Source: an uncultured Prevotella sp. (GTDB lineage: Bacteria; Bacteroidota; Bacteroidia; Bacteroidales; Bacteroidaceae). From it: 23,466 nt of DNA. The translations under genes were made by a program, and so were the position numbers. This document shows positions 8,035 through 15,748 of this stretch, piece by piece (the stretch's first letter is position 1; every line of letters begins with the position of its first letter). The notes beneath the pieces are model-generated. The model made no database searches. It was not told the origin of the DNA and saw nothing but the letters and a program-made list of their open reading frames with translations. The stretch is from positions 1 to 23,466 of the forward strand of contig UQPD01000022.1 in the NCBI GenBank assembly GCA_900542795.1. Reading direction: 5' to 3'.

Positions 8035-9201
8035 TTAGTGTGAATGTCCCTCAGGAATAACACTGGCATTTGCCGCCAAGCGCACTTGGGTTGCACCGCG
8101 TGTCACCACCCTATCGCCAGCCTTCAGTCCGCTCACAATTTCGGTGCGTGTGCCATCTGTAGCACCCAACTTCACCTCCTGTCGGCGAAAGCAGCCAGCA
8201 TGCACCTCCACATACACAAAGTGCAAACCTTGCGCTTCGGTCACAGCATCGGTAGGCACAGCTAACACGCCACTCCTACGCGCCCCCAACAAATAAATTT
8301 GTGCAAAACTACCAGGCACAATGCCTCCCTCATTATTAAACTCAAAAGTAACGGGCACAAAAAAGTCGTTCGTGTCCGTTGCCTGTCCTTTCGACACCAG
8401 TCTACCGCCCATCTTTTGCAAGCAATACACCTTGTCACCCTCATCATAAGCCATTCTGAAATTGGCAGACACCACGTTGCCAATTTTGCCATAAAAACGT
8501 TCAGGCACATCCGCACGCAGCTGCACCCTGCGGCTCTGCGTAACTGTAGCCAGGGGTTGACCCGCCGACACATAATCGCCTGGCTTTACAAGCAAATTCT
8601 TAACATAGCCCGCAATCGGCGCACACACACTGCGACACTGCGCAGCTCCGCCTAAACTCTGAGCCGTAACGGCAGCCGTCTGATAGCGTTGGCGAGCATC
8701 GTCTAATTCGCGTTGCGAAATAAGTTTTTCGGCAGCCAACTTTTCAGCACGGTCTAACGCCACTTTTGCAGCAGCCAACTCCGTCTGTGCCACTGCTGCA
8801 GGGTTACCATCAGCCATGGGTTTGCCATTTACCACAAAAAGGGCTTGTCCGTTTGCCACCTGCACACCATCGGTCAGCGCAGCCCCCGCAAAGCGCACAA
8901 TGCCTGCCATTGTCGCTGTTACAGTAGCCTCACTGCCCGCAGCAGGCATTATGCGTCCACTCACCTCAACCACCTCACTAAAGTCGGATGGCTGAATGGC
9001 AGCTACTGCTACACAAGCAGCCTTTAGTTGCGCCTCGGTCATTTCAATTTCGTCGGTGTCGTGGTCATGGTCGTGCGCATCTGCCTCGACATGTTCCTTG
9101 TGATCATCGTGTTTTTCATCGGCATGCTCATGGTTGTGGCATGCACTAAAGAGCGTAACCGAACCAACGGCTACACTTATGGCTAAGTATTTGATTTTCA
9201 T
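8035..9201 (-). CDS. RND periplasmic adaptor lipoprotein (CusB/CzcB type), His-rich N-terminus
   Basis: 388 residues. The signal peptide ends in the lipobox FSAC, making C21 the lipidated residue. A His/Asp-rich stretch follows, with nine histidines between residues 22 and 47, and the protein ends in GHSH; both could capture metal. The membrane-fusion fold is visible: a lipoyl/barrel-sandwich half near VTATMAGIVRFAG, a helical hairpin around 140-185 (AQTELAAAKVALDRAEKLAAEK), the second half near CAPIAGYVKNLLVKPGDYV, then beta-barrel and membrane-proximal domains. It links the inner-membrane pump to the outer-membrane channel and may deliver metal. Gaps are 48 bp to the upstream small gene and 45 bp to the pump. 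Confidence 0.93.
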   Translation of the reverse strand: MKIKYLAISVAVGSVTLFSACHNHEHADEKHDDHKEHVEADAHDHDHDTDEIEMTEAQLKAACVAVAAIQPSDFSEVVEVSGRIMPAAGSEATVTATMAGIVRFAGAALTDGVQVANGQALFVVNGKPMADGNPAAVAQTELAAAKVALDRAEKLAAEKLISQRELDDARQRYQTAAVTAQSLGGAAQCRSVCAPIAGYVKNLLVKPGDYVSAGQPLATVTQSRRVQLRADVPERFYGKIGNVVSANFRMAYDEGDKVYCLQKMGGRLVSKGQATDTNDFFVPVTFEFNNEGGIVPGSFAQIYLLGARRSGVLAVPTDAVTEAQGLHFVYVEVHAGCFRRQEVKLGATDGTRTEIVSGLKAGDRVVTRGATQVRLAANASVIPEGHSH

Positions 9202-9249
9202 TAAAAAAGTAAGATTGAAATGTTGAAAATTTAGTTTATCAAAAAAAAA

Positions 9250-9660
9250 TCAACATTCCATAGGCGGACCACGCCTCAAACAACACTTCCCACAGGAAGC
9301 CATCAACCTCCCTTGCACAATGGGCAAGGGCAAAGTCCACACCTCAAAATGGGGCAACTCCCATGCGGCACCCCAAAAATCAGTAGGTAAGAAAAACCAG
9401 GTTCCACCACCCTCATCGCCCAAACTTTGCACCCCACGCACACCATGTTGCACAACAGACAATGTCTGCCAAAAGCACACATGATGCCCATGTTCGTGCC
9501 CATGAGCCGTATGCGCATCGTTAGCGCGACCGTCTTGCTGACAAACCTCAGTAACCCAACAAGCAGCCCCACCCTCATGATGATGATGGGGAAACAAGCT
9601 GAGCAGTAACAACAAGGTTATTGCCAACAGCACACCGTATGTAGAACCCTTCTGTTTCAA
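9250..9660 (-). CDS. His/Cys-rich exported small protein leading the metal-efflux operon
   Basis: 136 residues of unknown function. A basic start (K2, K4) and the hydrophobic stretch 10-23 form a signal peptide or membrane anchor. Potential metal ligands follow: HHHH at 25-28, C34, C40, a His-rich run HTAHGHEHGHH at 50-60, C62, and a C-terminal cluster C123, C126, C127 and C136. Small His-rich proteins of this kind commonly head such operons in Bacteroidales; it may belong to DUF6769, but that is from memory. A periplasmic metal sensor, scavenger or chaperone role is inferred. The start is TTG at 9660: the frame is open upstream to a stop at 9694-9696 with no other start codon, and later GTG/TTG choices would lose the basic n-region. 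Confidence 0.75.
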   Translation of the reverse strand: MKQKGSTYGVLLAITLLLLLSLFPHHHHEGGAACWVTEVCQQDGRANDAHTAHGHEHGHHVCFWQTLSVVQHGVRGVQSLGDEGGGTWFFLPTDFWGAAWELPHFEVWTLPLPIVQGRLMASCGKCCLRRGPPMEC

Positions 9661-9667
9661 AGTGGTG

Positions 9668-9675
9668 CAAAGATA
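9668..9675 (-). promoter_or_regulatory. -7 element (TATCTTTG) of the metal-efflux operon
   Basis: The minus strand reads TATCTTTGC, a good TAnnTTTG match. It ends only 7 nt before the TTG start at 9660, so the mRNA would be leaderless or nearly so. A perfect palindrome lies just upstream at 9689-9701. Confidence 0.6.
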
Positions 9676-9688
9676 AGACTTTTGTTTG

Positions 9689-9701
9689 GCAACTTAGTTG
9701 C
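9689..9701. promoter_or_regulatory. Candidate operator palindrome GCAACT-T-AGTTGC
   Basis: A perfect 6-1-6 inverted repeat in the divergent gap, 13 nt upstream of the operon's -7 element and 29 nt upstream of the glycosyltransferase -7 element. The position suits a repressor or activator responding to metal; the cognate regulator is not in this window. Confidence 0.45.
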
Positions 9702-9730
9702 ATTTTCTCCTACAAACCATTTTTTATTAT

Positions 9731-9738
9731 TATTTTTG
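9731..9738 (+). promoter_or_regulatory. -7 element (TATTTTTG) for the glycosyltransferase gene
   Basis: TATTTTTGC matches TAnnTTTG and lies 25 nt before the ATG at 9764. The tract is T-rich, so a chance match is possible, and no clear -33 element was found. Confidence 0.4.
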
Positions 9739-9763
9739 CTAACCCTTTCAAAATAAGCTCTAC

Positions 9764-10684
9764 ATGAAACTATCCATCATCATCCCCGTTTATCGCACCG
9801 AAGCCACGCTTATGCGCTGCGTTAACAGCATTACCCAACAACGTTTTACCGATTGGGAGATGCTACTCATTGACGATGGCAGCGACGACAATGCTCCCCA
9901 AATGTGCGACGCGTTGGCAAGCCAAGATGCACGCATCCGTGTAGTGCACCAAACTAACGCAGGATTAGGAGCTGCACGCAACCGAGGCATCGAAATGGCA
10001 CAAGGCTGTTATTGGCTTTTTGTAGACTCTGACGATTACCTGGCAGACAACACCTTGCAGCAGCTCATCGACGTGATGGATCAACACCCCGATTGGGGCT
10101 TTGCCGAATTTCCCGTAATGCGCCTTGGGGGACGTGCCAGCCAAGCACACTTGCTAACATTTAAAACACAAACCTTTAGCAACCCATGGGATTGGTGGTT
10201 TAACGCACAAGGCTACAACCACTGCTATAGCTGGAACAAAATGTTTCGTCGCAGTGCCTTTGCCCATGGTGTGCGTTTTTCAAACAAAAAATTCGAGGAC
10301 ACCTTTATCATGCCTGCCTTGCTTGCCAACTGCCCTCACTTTGGCACCACCCCTGTCGGACTTTATTACTACTGCTACAACCCCACAGGCATCACCGCTA
10401 CCGCAGGTGCTAATCTCAGCCATTTGCTCGAGGCATACGTGCAAGCCATGCAATGCATCAACTGGCAATGTCCGCCCCACATTCCCACTCGCGCCTTCAA
10501 TAATTTTTGTGCAGAAATGCTCAATGTGCAAATCGATGTCTACGCCCGCTGTGGTTCCAGCAAACTGCTATTGCCTACCTTCAAAGCCATGCACACGCCC
10601 AAACTGCTGCTGCAACGCCTTTTAGGCATGCACCGCTTTTGCAAATGGTTCAATGCCCTACGCAATTTTTTGCCCAAAAAATGA
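9764..10684 (+). CDS. Family 2 glycosyltransferase (GT-A fold)
   Basis: 306 residues. The N-terminal GT2 domain shows SIIIPVYRTE (4-13), the nucleotide-binding LLIDDGSDD (D37, D38), NAGLGAARNRG (65-75) and the metal/UDP-binding DxD in VDSDD (88-90). A later FEDTFIMP fits the catalytic/acceptor region of this family. There is no clear membrane segment, so it is probably a cytosolic or peripheral enzyme adding a sugar to a surface polysaccharide or lipid carrier; donor and acceptor cannot be told. It stands alone, divergent from the metal-efflux operon and convergent with queG, without other polysaccharide genes. Its coding strand is unusually C-rich compared with other plus-strand genes here. 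Confidence 0.9.
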   Translation: MKLSIIIPVYRTEATLMRCVNSITQQRFTDWEMLLIDDGSDDNAPQMCDALASQDARIRVVHQTNAGLGAARNRGIEMAQGCYWLFVDSDDYLADNTLQQLIDVMDQHPDWGFAEFPVMRLGGRASQAHLLTFKTQTFSNPWDWWFNAQGYNHCYSWNKMFRRSAFAHGVRFSNKKFEDTFIMPALLANCPHFGTTPVGLYYYCYNPTGITATAGANLSHLLEAYVQAMQCINWQCPPHIPTRAFNNFCAEMLNVQIDVYARCGSSKLLLPTFKAMHTPKLLLQRLLGMHRFCKWFNALRNFLPKK

Positions 10685-10691
10685 ATAGTTC

Positions 10692-10737
10692 ATGGATTTT
10701 TAGAACCACCCTTATGGGTAGGGTGTTCAAAATCCAT
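10692..10737 (+). terminator. Hairpin after the glycosyltransferase gene
   Basis: ATGGATTTT (10692-10700) pairs with AAAATCCAT (10729-10737), and an inner stem pairs CACCCT with AGGGTG around 10707-10725. It begins 8 nt after the stop codon. There is no strong downstream T-run. Confidence 0.6.
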
Positions 10738-10773
10738 AATTCTTTCTGCATGGTTTTGCAGCCGATAATGCAC

Positions 10774-10990
10774 GCGGGCTGAAAGCCCAAAATGCTCTTA
10801 GCCCAGGGCAAGCGAAGCGACACCCTGGGTCAAAGCATGTTAGTTAGTGACGCCCTGTAAGGGCAGAAGCCTTATTTTTTTCGATATAAAATGCTTTTGC
10901 CCTTACAGGGCGTCAATTCTATGGCAATTCATAAACCCAGGGTGTCGCTTCGCTTGCCCTGGGCTAGGCGCTATTGCCCTTTCAGGGCGC
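10774..10990. repeat. Nested palindromic element B (about 217 bp) in a convergent gap
   Basis: Together with the hairpin before it, this occupies most of the 349-base gap 10685-11033. The middle stem 10800-10830 / 10935-10965 is perfect over 31 bp; the inner stem 10849-10870 / 10893-10914 matches 21 of 22. The outermost parts are small hairpins, GGGCT-gaa-AGCCC (10776-10788) and GCCCT-ttc-AGGGC (10976-10988). Modules in each arm are self-complementary, for example CCCAGGG...CCCTGGG and GCCCT-gta-AGGGC. No coding sequence is supported. The sequence is unlike element A although the design is the same. Confidence 0.9.
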
Positions 10991-11033
10991 ATTATTAGCG
11001 TAAACTTTTAGACTTTACAGACTAATAGGATGC

Positions 11034-12020
11034 TTATTCAATATTTTCTGTACAAGCGCGAATGTTACGTATCAAACCTTCGAATTTAGCCCTTTTCACC
11101 GCACTGTGTGTAAAGATTTGGCGGTAGTGCTCAATAGACAGATTCTTCCAATCAGTGGGTGTCATGTTGAGTAGCGACTTGCGTGGCTTTAATTCCTCAA
11201 CGGTTGTGGCATGGGCAAAACGTTGATTCCAAGGGCATACTTCGGCACATCGGTCGCAACCATAAAAGCAGTATCCCATTTTTTTCTTTGCTTCTTGAGG
11301 CAAGTCATCCCGACATTCAATGGTGAGGTATGAAAGGCAACGGCGTGCATCTAAGGTTCCATCGCCTTTTAAAGCTTGCATGGGACAAGCTTCAAGGCAG
11401 CGTTGGCAAGTGCCACAATGGTTTTGTGCTGGCGCATCATATTGGTCGACTTCGTGCGTGAGTACCAATTCGCCCAAGAAAAAGAAACTACCCATGCCTG
11501 GGATAATGAGTTGGCTATTGCGACCGCGCCATCCCAATCCACATTGTTCTGCCCAATATTTCTCGTCGATGGGAGCTGTGTCTACAAACACACGTCCGTC
11601 TACGCCTTCAGTGAGTCCTGCTTGTTGCATCACTTGACGTAGTTTGTTTTTTACCACCTCGTGATAGTCAGTGCCATAGGCATAGCGTGACAAACGGAGT
11701 GCATTTTTGCGATGAATACGCTCTTTTGGGTTGGTTTCATCGCTGCAAGCGTCTTCCATATCCTCCTCTTTGTCCCAATCCCCCGGATAATAATTCAGGG
11801 CTACGCAAACAATGCTTTTAGCTCCTTCAACCAACAAACGAGGGTCGAGCTTTTTGTCGACATTGCGTGCCAAATAGTCCATTTTACCATGGCAGCCTTC
11901 AGCCAACCATTGTTGCAGTTCTTGGCTGCGTTGTTCGCTAACCTGTGTGGCACGCGTGATGCCGCAAGCTGTAAAGCCTGCTTGCTGAATAAGTTGTTTG
12001 AGATGTGTAGATTGTAGCAT
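11034..12020 (-). CDS. queG: Epoxyqueuosine reductase QueG
   Basis: 328 residues from the ATG at 12020. QueG reduces epoxyqueuosine to queuosine in tRNA using a cobalamin cofactor and two [4Fe-4S] clusters. Visible features: an N-terminal DUF1730-type region with RLSRYAYGTDYHEVV (109-123), FVDTAPIDEKYWAEQCGLGWRG with the candidate catalytic D147, the ferredoxin-like cluster C202-x2-C205-x2-C208-x3-C212-P, and YGCDRCAEVCPWN (C255, C258, C262). An extension to a TTG at 12074 was rejected because the -7 promoter element lies inside it; ATG 12020 leaves a short leader and matches usual N-termini. It is apparently monocistronic. No other queuosine genes are in the window. Confidence 0.95.
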   Translation of the reverse strand: MLQSTHLKQLIQQAGFTACGITRATQVSEQRSQELQQWLAEGCHGKMDYLARNVDKKLDPRLLVEGAKSIVCVALNYYPGDWDKEEDMEDACSDETNPKERIHRKNALRLSRYAYGTDYHEVVKNKLRQVMQQAGLTEGVDGRVFVDTAPIDEKYWAEQCGLGWRGRNSQLIIPGMGSFFFLGELVLTHEVDQYDAPAQNHCGTCQRCLEACPMQALKGDGTLDARRCLSYLTIECRDDLPQEAKKKMGYCFYGCDRCAEVCPWNQRFAHATTVEELKPRKSLLNMTPTDWKNLSIEHYRQIFTHSAVKRAKFEGLIRNIRACTENIE

Positions 12021-12049
12021 GTGGTTGTGATGAAAAGGGAGATTTGTTG

Positions 12050-12057
12050 CAAAGATA
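12050..12057 (-). promoter_or_regulatory. -7 element (TATCTTTG) for queG
   Basis: The minus strand reads TATCTTTGC. It predicts a leader of about 20-25 nt to the ATG at 12020. This decides against the upstream TTG start at 12074. Confidence 0.6.
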
Positions 12058-12253
12058 GTGCAAACCGAGTGCAAAAAGCCAAGCTTGCTTGAGATTTTTG
12101 CTGAGGTGCAGCCTATCTTATATAAAGTTAAGAAAAAAATGGAGGGCTTTAGACCATAATGACTTTCATTTTAGAGTATAGGGTACTTGCACAAAAACTA
12201 TGCGTGTGCCAAAGTTTTAACTAATCTTGCGTCGCAATCTGATATATTATCCT

Positions 12254-12261
12254 TATTTTTG
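12254..12261 (+). promoter_or_regulatory. -7 element (TATTTTTG) for the GT117 gene
   Basis: TATTTTTGCACC matches TAnnTTTG, with a loosely spaced TTG at 12227-12229 as a possible -33 element. The predicted leader is about 70 nt. The rest of the gap 12021-12336 shows no strong structure. Confidence 0.5.
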
Positions 12262-12336
12262 CACCTTGATAGATTGTGCTTATATTCCTTATTGAACAAT
12301 CCAATAAAAAATAATTATAAAACAGCGTAAATCTCA

Positions 12337-15300
12337 ATGAAACAGTACAAACTGGTGAACAACATTTTAGGTTGGCTCACCTTTGCCATTGCAGCTTTCA
12401 CCTACTGTTCGACGGTGGAGCCTACGGCAAGCTTTTGGGATTGTCCTGAGTTTATTACCACAGCATTCAAGCTGGAGGTGGGTCACCCCCCTGGTGCACC
12501 TTTCTTTATGCTCACGGGCAACTTTTTCACACAGTTCACAAGCGACCCCGCAAAGGTGGCTATTTGTGTAAACATTATGTCGGCCTTGCTCTCGGCCTTG
12601 TGTATTCTGTTCTTGTTCTGGACGATTACACACTTGGCACGTAAGCTCATCACTCCCGACGGAAACGTAACCACAACCGCACAACTCATTACCATTATGG
12701 GTTGTGGATTGGTAGGCTCGCTGGCATACACATGGAGCGACACCTTCTGGTTCTCGGCTGTTGAAGGTGAGGTTTACGCATATTCATCGATGTTCACCGC
12801 TTTGGTGTTCTGGCTCATTTTAAAGTGGGAAGACCATGCCGATGAACCTCACTCAGATCGTTGGTTAGTGCTCATCTTCTACCTTACAGGTCTTTCAATT
12901 GGTGTACACTTACTCAACTTGCTCTGTTTGCCCGCTATTGCGTTGGTATATTACTATAAGCGCAATCCGAATGCCAATCTTAAAGGCTCTGTAGTGGCAT
13001 TGGTTGTGTCGATGCTGTTAGTGGCTGCTGTGCTCTATGGCGTGGTGCCTGGCATTGTGAAGGTAGGCGGTTGGTTCGAATTGTTCTTTACCAACACTTT
13101 GGGCTTGCCCTTTAATGTGGGCTTGATTATTTACCTCATCGTGCTCATTGCCGTGGTGCTCACTGCTATTTGGAGTACAACAACGGTTAACCACGCTCGC
13201 ACCAAATTCTTCTACTTGCTCAGTGTTGGCTTGCTCGGCATTCCTTTTATGGGTCATGGCTATGTGGCAGGTGTAATGGGTATCGTAGTGCTCGTAGCAC
13301 TCTATGTTGTGCTTGGTTTAAAGGGTAAGGATGGTAACTTCATTGTGCGTAAGCGCTTCTTGAACACCTCGTTACTCTGTATGCTGATGTTGATGATTGG
13401 CTACTCATCTTATGCCGTTATTGTAATTCGTTCAGCACAAAACCCACCCATGGACCAAAACTCACCTGAGGACATCTTTACCTTAGGTTCGTACATGGGA
13501 CGCGATCAGTACGGACAATATCCTTTGCTGAAGGGCGAAGCTTTCTGCTCGCAAAGTCAAGCAGTGGATGTGGGCGCTTATACGATTGAAAAGACAAAGC
13601 GTACACATCGTGTGGAAAAAGCTAATCCTAACGAGCCTGATCGTTATGAGGATGTGGAAGAAACCAGTGGCTTGAAGTATCCTGGTGGATTGACCATGTT
13701 TTTCCCCCGTATTTGGAGCGGAGCGCATACAAAACTCTATAACGACTGGTTGGGAGACATCACGATGAATGATGTGACCTTTACCGATAAAGATGGTAAT
13801 GTTTATCCTGGACAGATGCCTTCGCAGTTGGATAATTTCCGCTTCTTCTTATCGTACCAGGTGAACTTTATGTATTGGCGCTACTTTATGTGGAACTTTG
13901 CGGGTAGACAGAATGACTTGCAAGGTCAAGGCGAATTTGAACATGGTAACTGGATTACTGGTATCCCCTTCATTGACAATGCAATGTATGGCGACCAGAA
14001 CCTCTTGCCCGATAGTTTGAAGGAGAATAAGGGGCATAATGTGTTCTACTGCTTGCCACTTATCCTCGGTTTGATTGGTCTCTTCTTCCAAGCTTATCGT
14101 GGAGAAAAGGGTATTCGTCAGTTCTGGGTAGTGTTCTTCTTGTTCTTTATGACGGGTTTGGCAATTGTGCTTTACTTGAACCAAACTCCTGGGCAGCCCC
14201 GTGAACGCGACTATGCTTATGCTGGTTCGTTCTATGCCTTTGCCATTTGGATTGGTTTGGGTGTAGCTGCTTTGGCTACTTGGGCCGAGAAGTTGTTTAA
14301 GCAAAAGCCTCAGTTGGCTGCTGCATTGGCTTCGGTTGTAGGCATTCTCGTGCCTTTGCAAATGGTTAGTCAAACTTGGGATGACCACGACCGTTCTGAC
14401 CGCTATACTTGTCGTGACTTTGGTGCAAATTACTTGAACACCTTGCCCGACAAGGGTTGCCCCATCATCTTTACCAATGGCGACAACGATACCTTCCCCT
14501 TGTGGTATAATCAGGAGGTTGAAGGTGTGCGCACCGATGCACGTGTTTGTAACCTTTCTTATTTGCAAACCGATTGGTATACTGACCAAATGCGTCGCCC
14601 GGCATACGACTCTAAGCCTTTGCCCATCAGTTGGAGCCGCTACTACTACGTAGATAATGGTAAGCACTCTTACTATCCTATTCGTCCTGAAGGTAAAGCC
14701 GAACTCGATGAATTGAAGAAGCAGAACCCGAAGGTTGATCCGTATGAACTCTCATACATCCTGGATCACTACGTTAAGAAGGCTGAGGGAGGTTATTTCC
14801 CCACCGACTCTGTTGTGGTGAGCGTTAACAAGCAAGCGATTATTGAAAGTGGTATGTACTTGCCTATGGGCAAGGATAGCATCCCCGATAAGATGATTAT
14901 CTCGCTTAAGAATGCTGCTGCTAAGCAAGGTGGACTCTATCGTTCGGACGTGATGATTTATGAAATGTTGGCACGTTCTGACTGGAAGCGTCCTATGTAT
15001 ATGAGTGTTACATTAGGTTCGGATAACTATGCTGGACTCGATAACTACCTCGTGCTCGAAGGTTTAGGCTATCGCGTTACACCGTTTAACTACGGACAGA
15101 GAGGCATGATTGACTCTAACTTGATGTATAACAACCTCATGAAGCGCTTTAAGTATGGCAATGTGGCAAAGAAGGGCATCTACATGGACGAGACTACTGG
15201 CCGTATGTGCGAAACGCACCGCCGCATGTTCATGATGCTTGCTGACAACTTGAACCGCAAGGGCGAAAAGGCTAAAGCCTTAGAGGTGCTCAAGAAGTGT

Positions 15301-15654
15301 AAGGAGGTATTCCCCGATTACACCGTGCCTTATGACGATGACGACTCGCAACTTGCTATGCTTTGGATGTTTGCAGGCAACAAGAAGGAGGCTGCTCGTG
15401 TAGCCAAGAAGGTGCTCGACTACGACATGCAATTCTTGCGCTATATTAACTCATTGAGTCAAGAGCAAATTAACACGTATGGCTCTAAGTGCTACTTCCT
15501 CATCACCAGTATTATTGAGGCTAACCAAGCGCTTAGCCAAACAGGTGATGCACAAATTAAGCAGTACGAAACCAGTGTACGTGCATTGCTCAATACACCC
15601 GCGGCTCAATTGGGTATGGATATTTATCAGCGCCAAATGCAAAATGCACAGTAA
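12337..15654 (+). CDS. DUF2723 / GT117 (TMEM260-like) polytopic membrane glycosyltransferase
   Basis: 1105 residues. The N-terminal membrane domain carries the family signature: TVEPTASFWDCPEF (D35, E38) followed by VGHPPGAPFF (49-57), which resembles the acidic catalytic loop of protein O-mannosyltransferases. About a dozen hydrophobic segments continue to roughly residue 670, including the conserved NQTPGQPRERDYAYAGSFYA. A large soluble C-terminal region begins with FTNGDNDTFPLWY and LSYLQTDWYTDQM, ending in helical TPR-like sequence. The related human TMEM260 is an O-mannosyltransferase; in Bacteroidota a lipid-linked sugar donor and a periplasmic acceptor are inferred, not shown. Length is typical for Bacteroidales members. 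A hairpin separates it from the deacetylase gene. Confidence 0.9.
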   Translation: MKQYKLVNNILGWLTFAIAAFTYCSTVEPTASFWDCPEFITTAFKLEVGHPPGAPFFMLTGNFFTQFTSDPAKVAICVNIMSALLSALCILFLFWTITHLARKLITPDGNVTTTAQLITIMGCGLVGSLAYTWSDTFWFSAVEGEVYAYSSMFTALVFWLILKWEDHADEPHSDRWLVLIFYLTGLSIGVHLLNLLCLPAIALVYYYKRNPNANLKGSVVALVVSMLLVAAVLYGVVPGIVKVGGWFELFFTNTLGLPFNVGLIIYLIVLIAVVLTAIWSTTTVNHARTKFFYLLSVGLLGIPFMGHGYVAGVMGIVVLVALYVVLGLKGKDGNFIVRKRFLNTSLLCMLMLMIGYSSYAVIVIRSAQNPPMDQNSPEDIFTLGSYMGRDQYGQYPLLKGEAFCSQSQAVDVGAYTIEKTKRTHRVEKANPNEPDRYEDVEETSGLKYPGGLTMFFPRIWSGAHTKLYNDWLGDITMNDVTFTDKDGNVYPGQMPSQLDNFRFFLSYQVNFMYWRYFMWNFAGRQNDLQGQGEFEHGNWITGIPFIDNAMYGDQNLLPDSLKENKGHNVFYCLPLILGLIGLFFQAYRGEKGIRQFWVVFFLFFMTGLAIVLYLNQTPGQPRERDYAYAGSFYAFAIWIGLGVAALATWAEKLFKQKPQLAAALASVVGILVPLQMVSQTWDDHDRSDRYTCRDFGANYLNTLPDKGCPIIFTNGDNDTFPLWYNQEVEGVRTDARVCNLSYLQTDWYTDQMRRPAYDSKPLPISWSRYYYVDNGKHSYYPIRPEGKAELDELKKQNPKVDPYELSYILDHYVKKAEGGYFPTDSVVVSVNKQAIIESGMYLPMGKDSIPDKMIISLKNAAAKQGGLYRSDVMIYEMLARSDWKRPMYMSVTLGSDNYAGLDNYLVLEGLGYRVTPFNYGQRGMIDSNLMYNNLMKRFKYGNVAKKGIYMDETTGRMCETHRRMFMMLADNLNRKGEKAKALEVLKKCKEVFPDYTVPYDDDDSQLAMLWMFAGNKKEAARVAKKVLDYDMQFLRYINSLSQEQINTYGSKCYFLITSIIEANQALSQTGDAQIKQYETSVRALLNTPAAQLGMDIYQRQMQNAQ

Positions 15655-15672
15655 TTTATTCTGAACAATAAA

Positions 15673-15721
15673 AAGGGTAAAGCGGCTCCACACTTCTGCG
15701 TGTGAGGTGTGCTTTACCCTT
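15673..15721 (+). terminator. Imperfect hairpin after the GT117 gene
   Basis: AAGGGTAAAGC (15673-15683) pairs perfectly with GCTTTACCCTT (15711-15721), with an inner CACAC/GTGTG stem at 15689-15704. It lies 18 nt after the stop. No promoter match was found between it and the deacetylase gene, so read-through is possible. Confidence 0.65.
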
Positions 15722-15748
15722 CTGTTGTAAACTCTCACACATTTACCC

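Noticed and set aside
9303..9578. Alternative 91-codon minus-strand frame over the small His-rich gene
   Set aside because: The 136-codon frame has the signal peptide and clustered metal ligands and fits the operon spacing; this one has no such features.
12021..12074. Extended TTG start of queG at 12074
   Set aside because: The -7 element at 12050-12057 lies within the extension, so the transcript should begin downstream of that codon.
13849..14667. 272-codon open frame on the minus strand inside the GT117 gene
   Set aside because: It is antisense to conserved family segments, with no motif of its own; explained by codon bias of the real gene.
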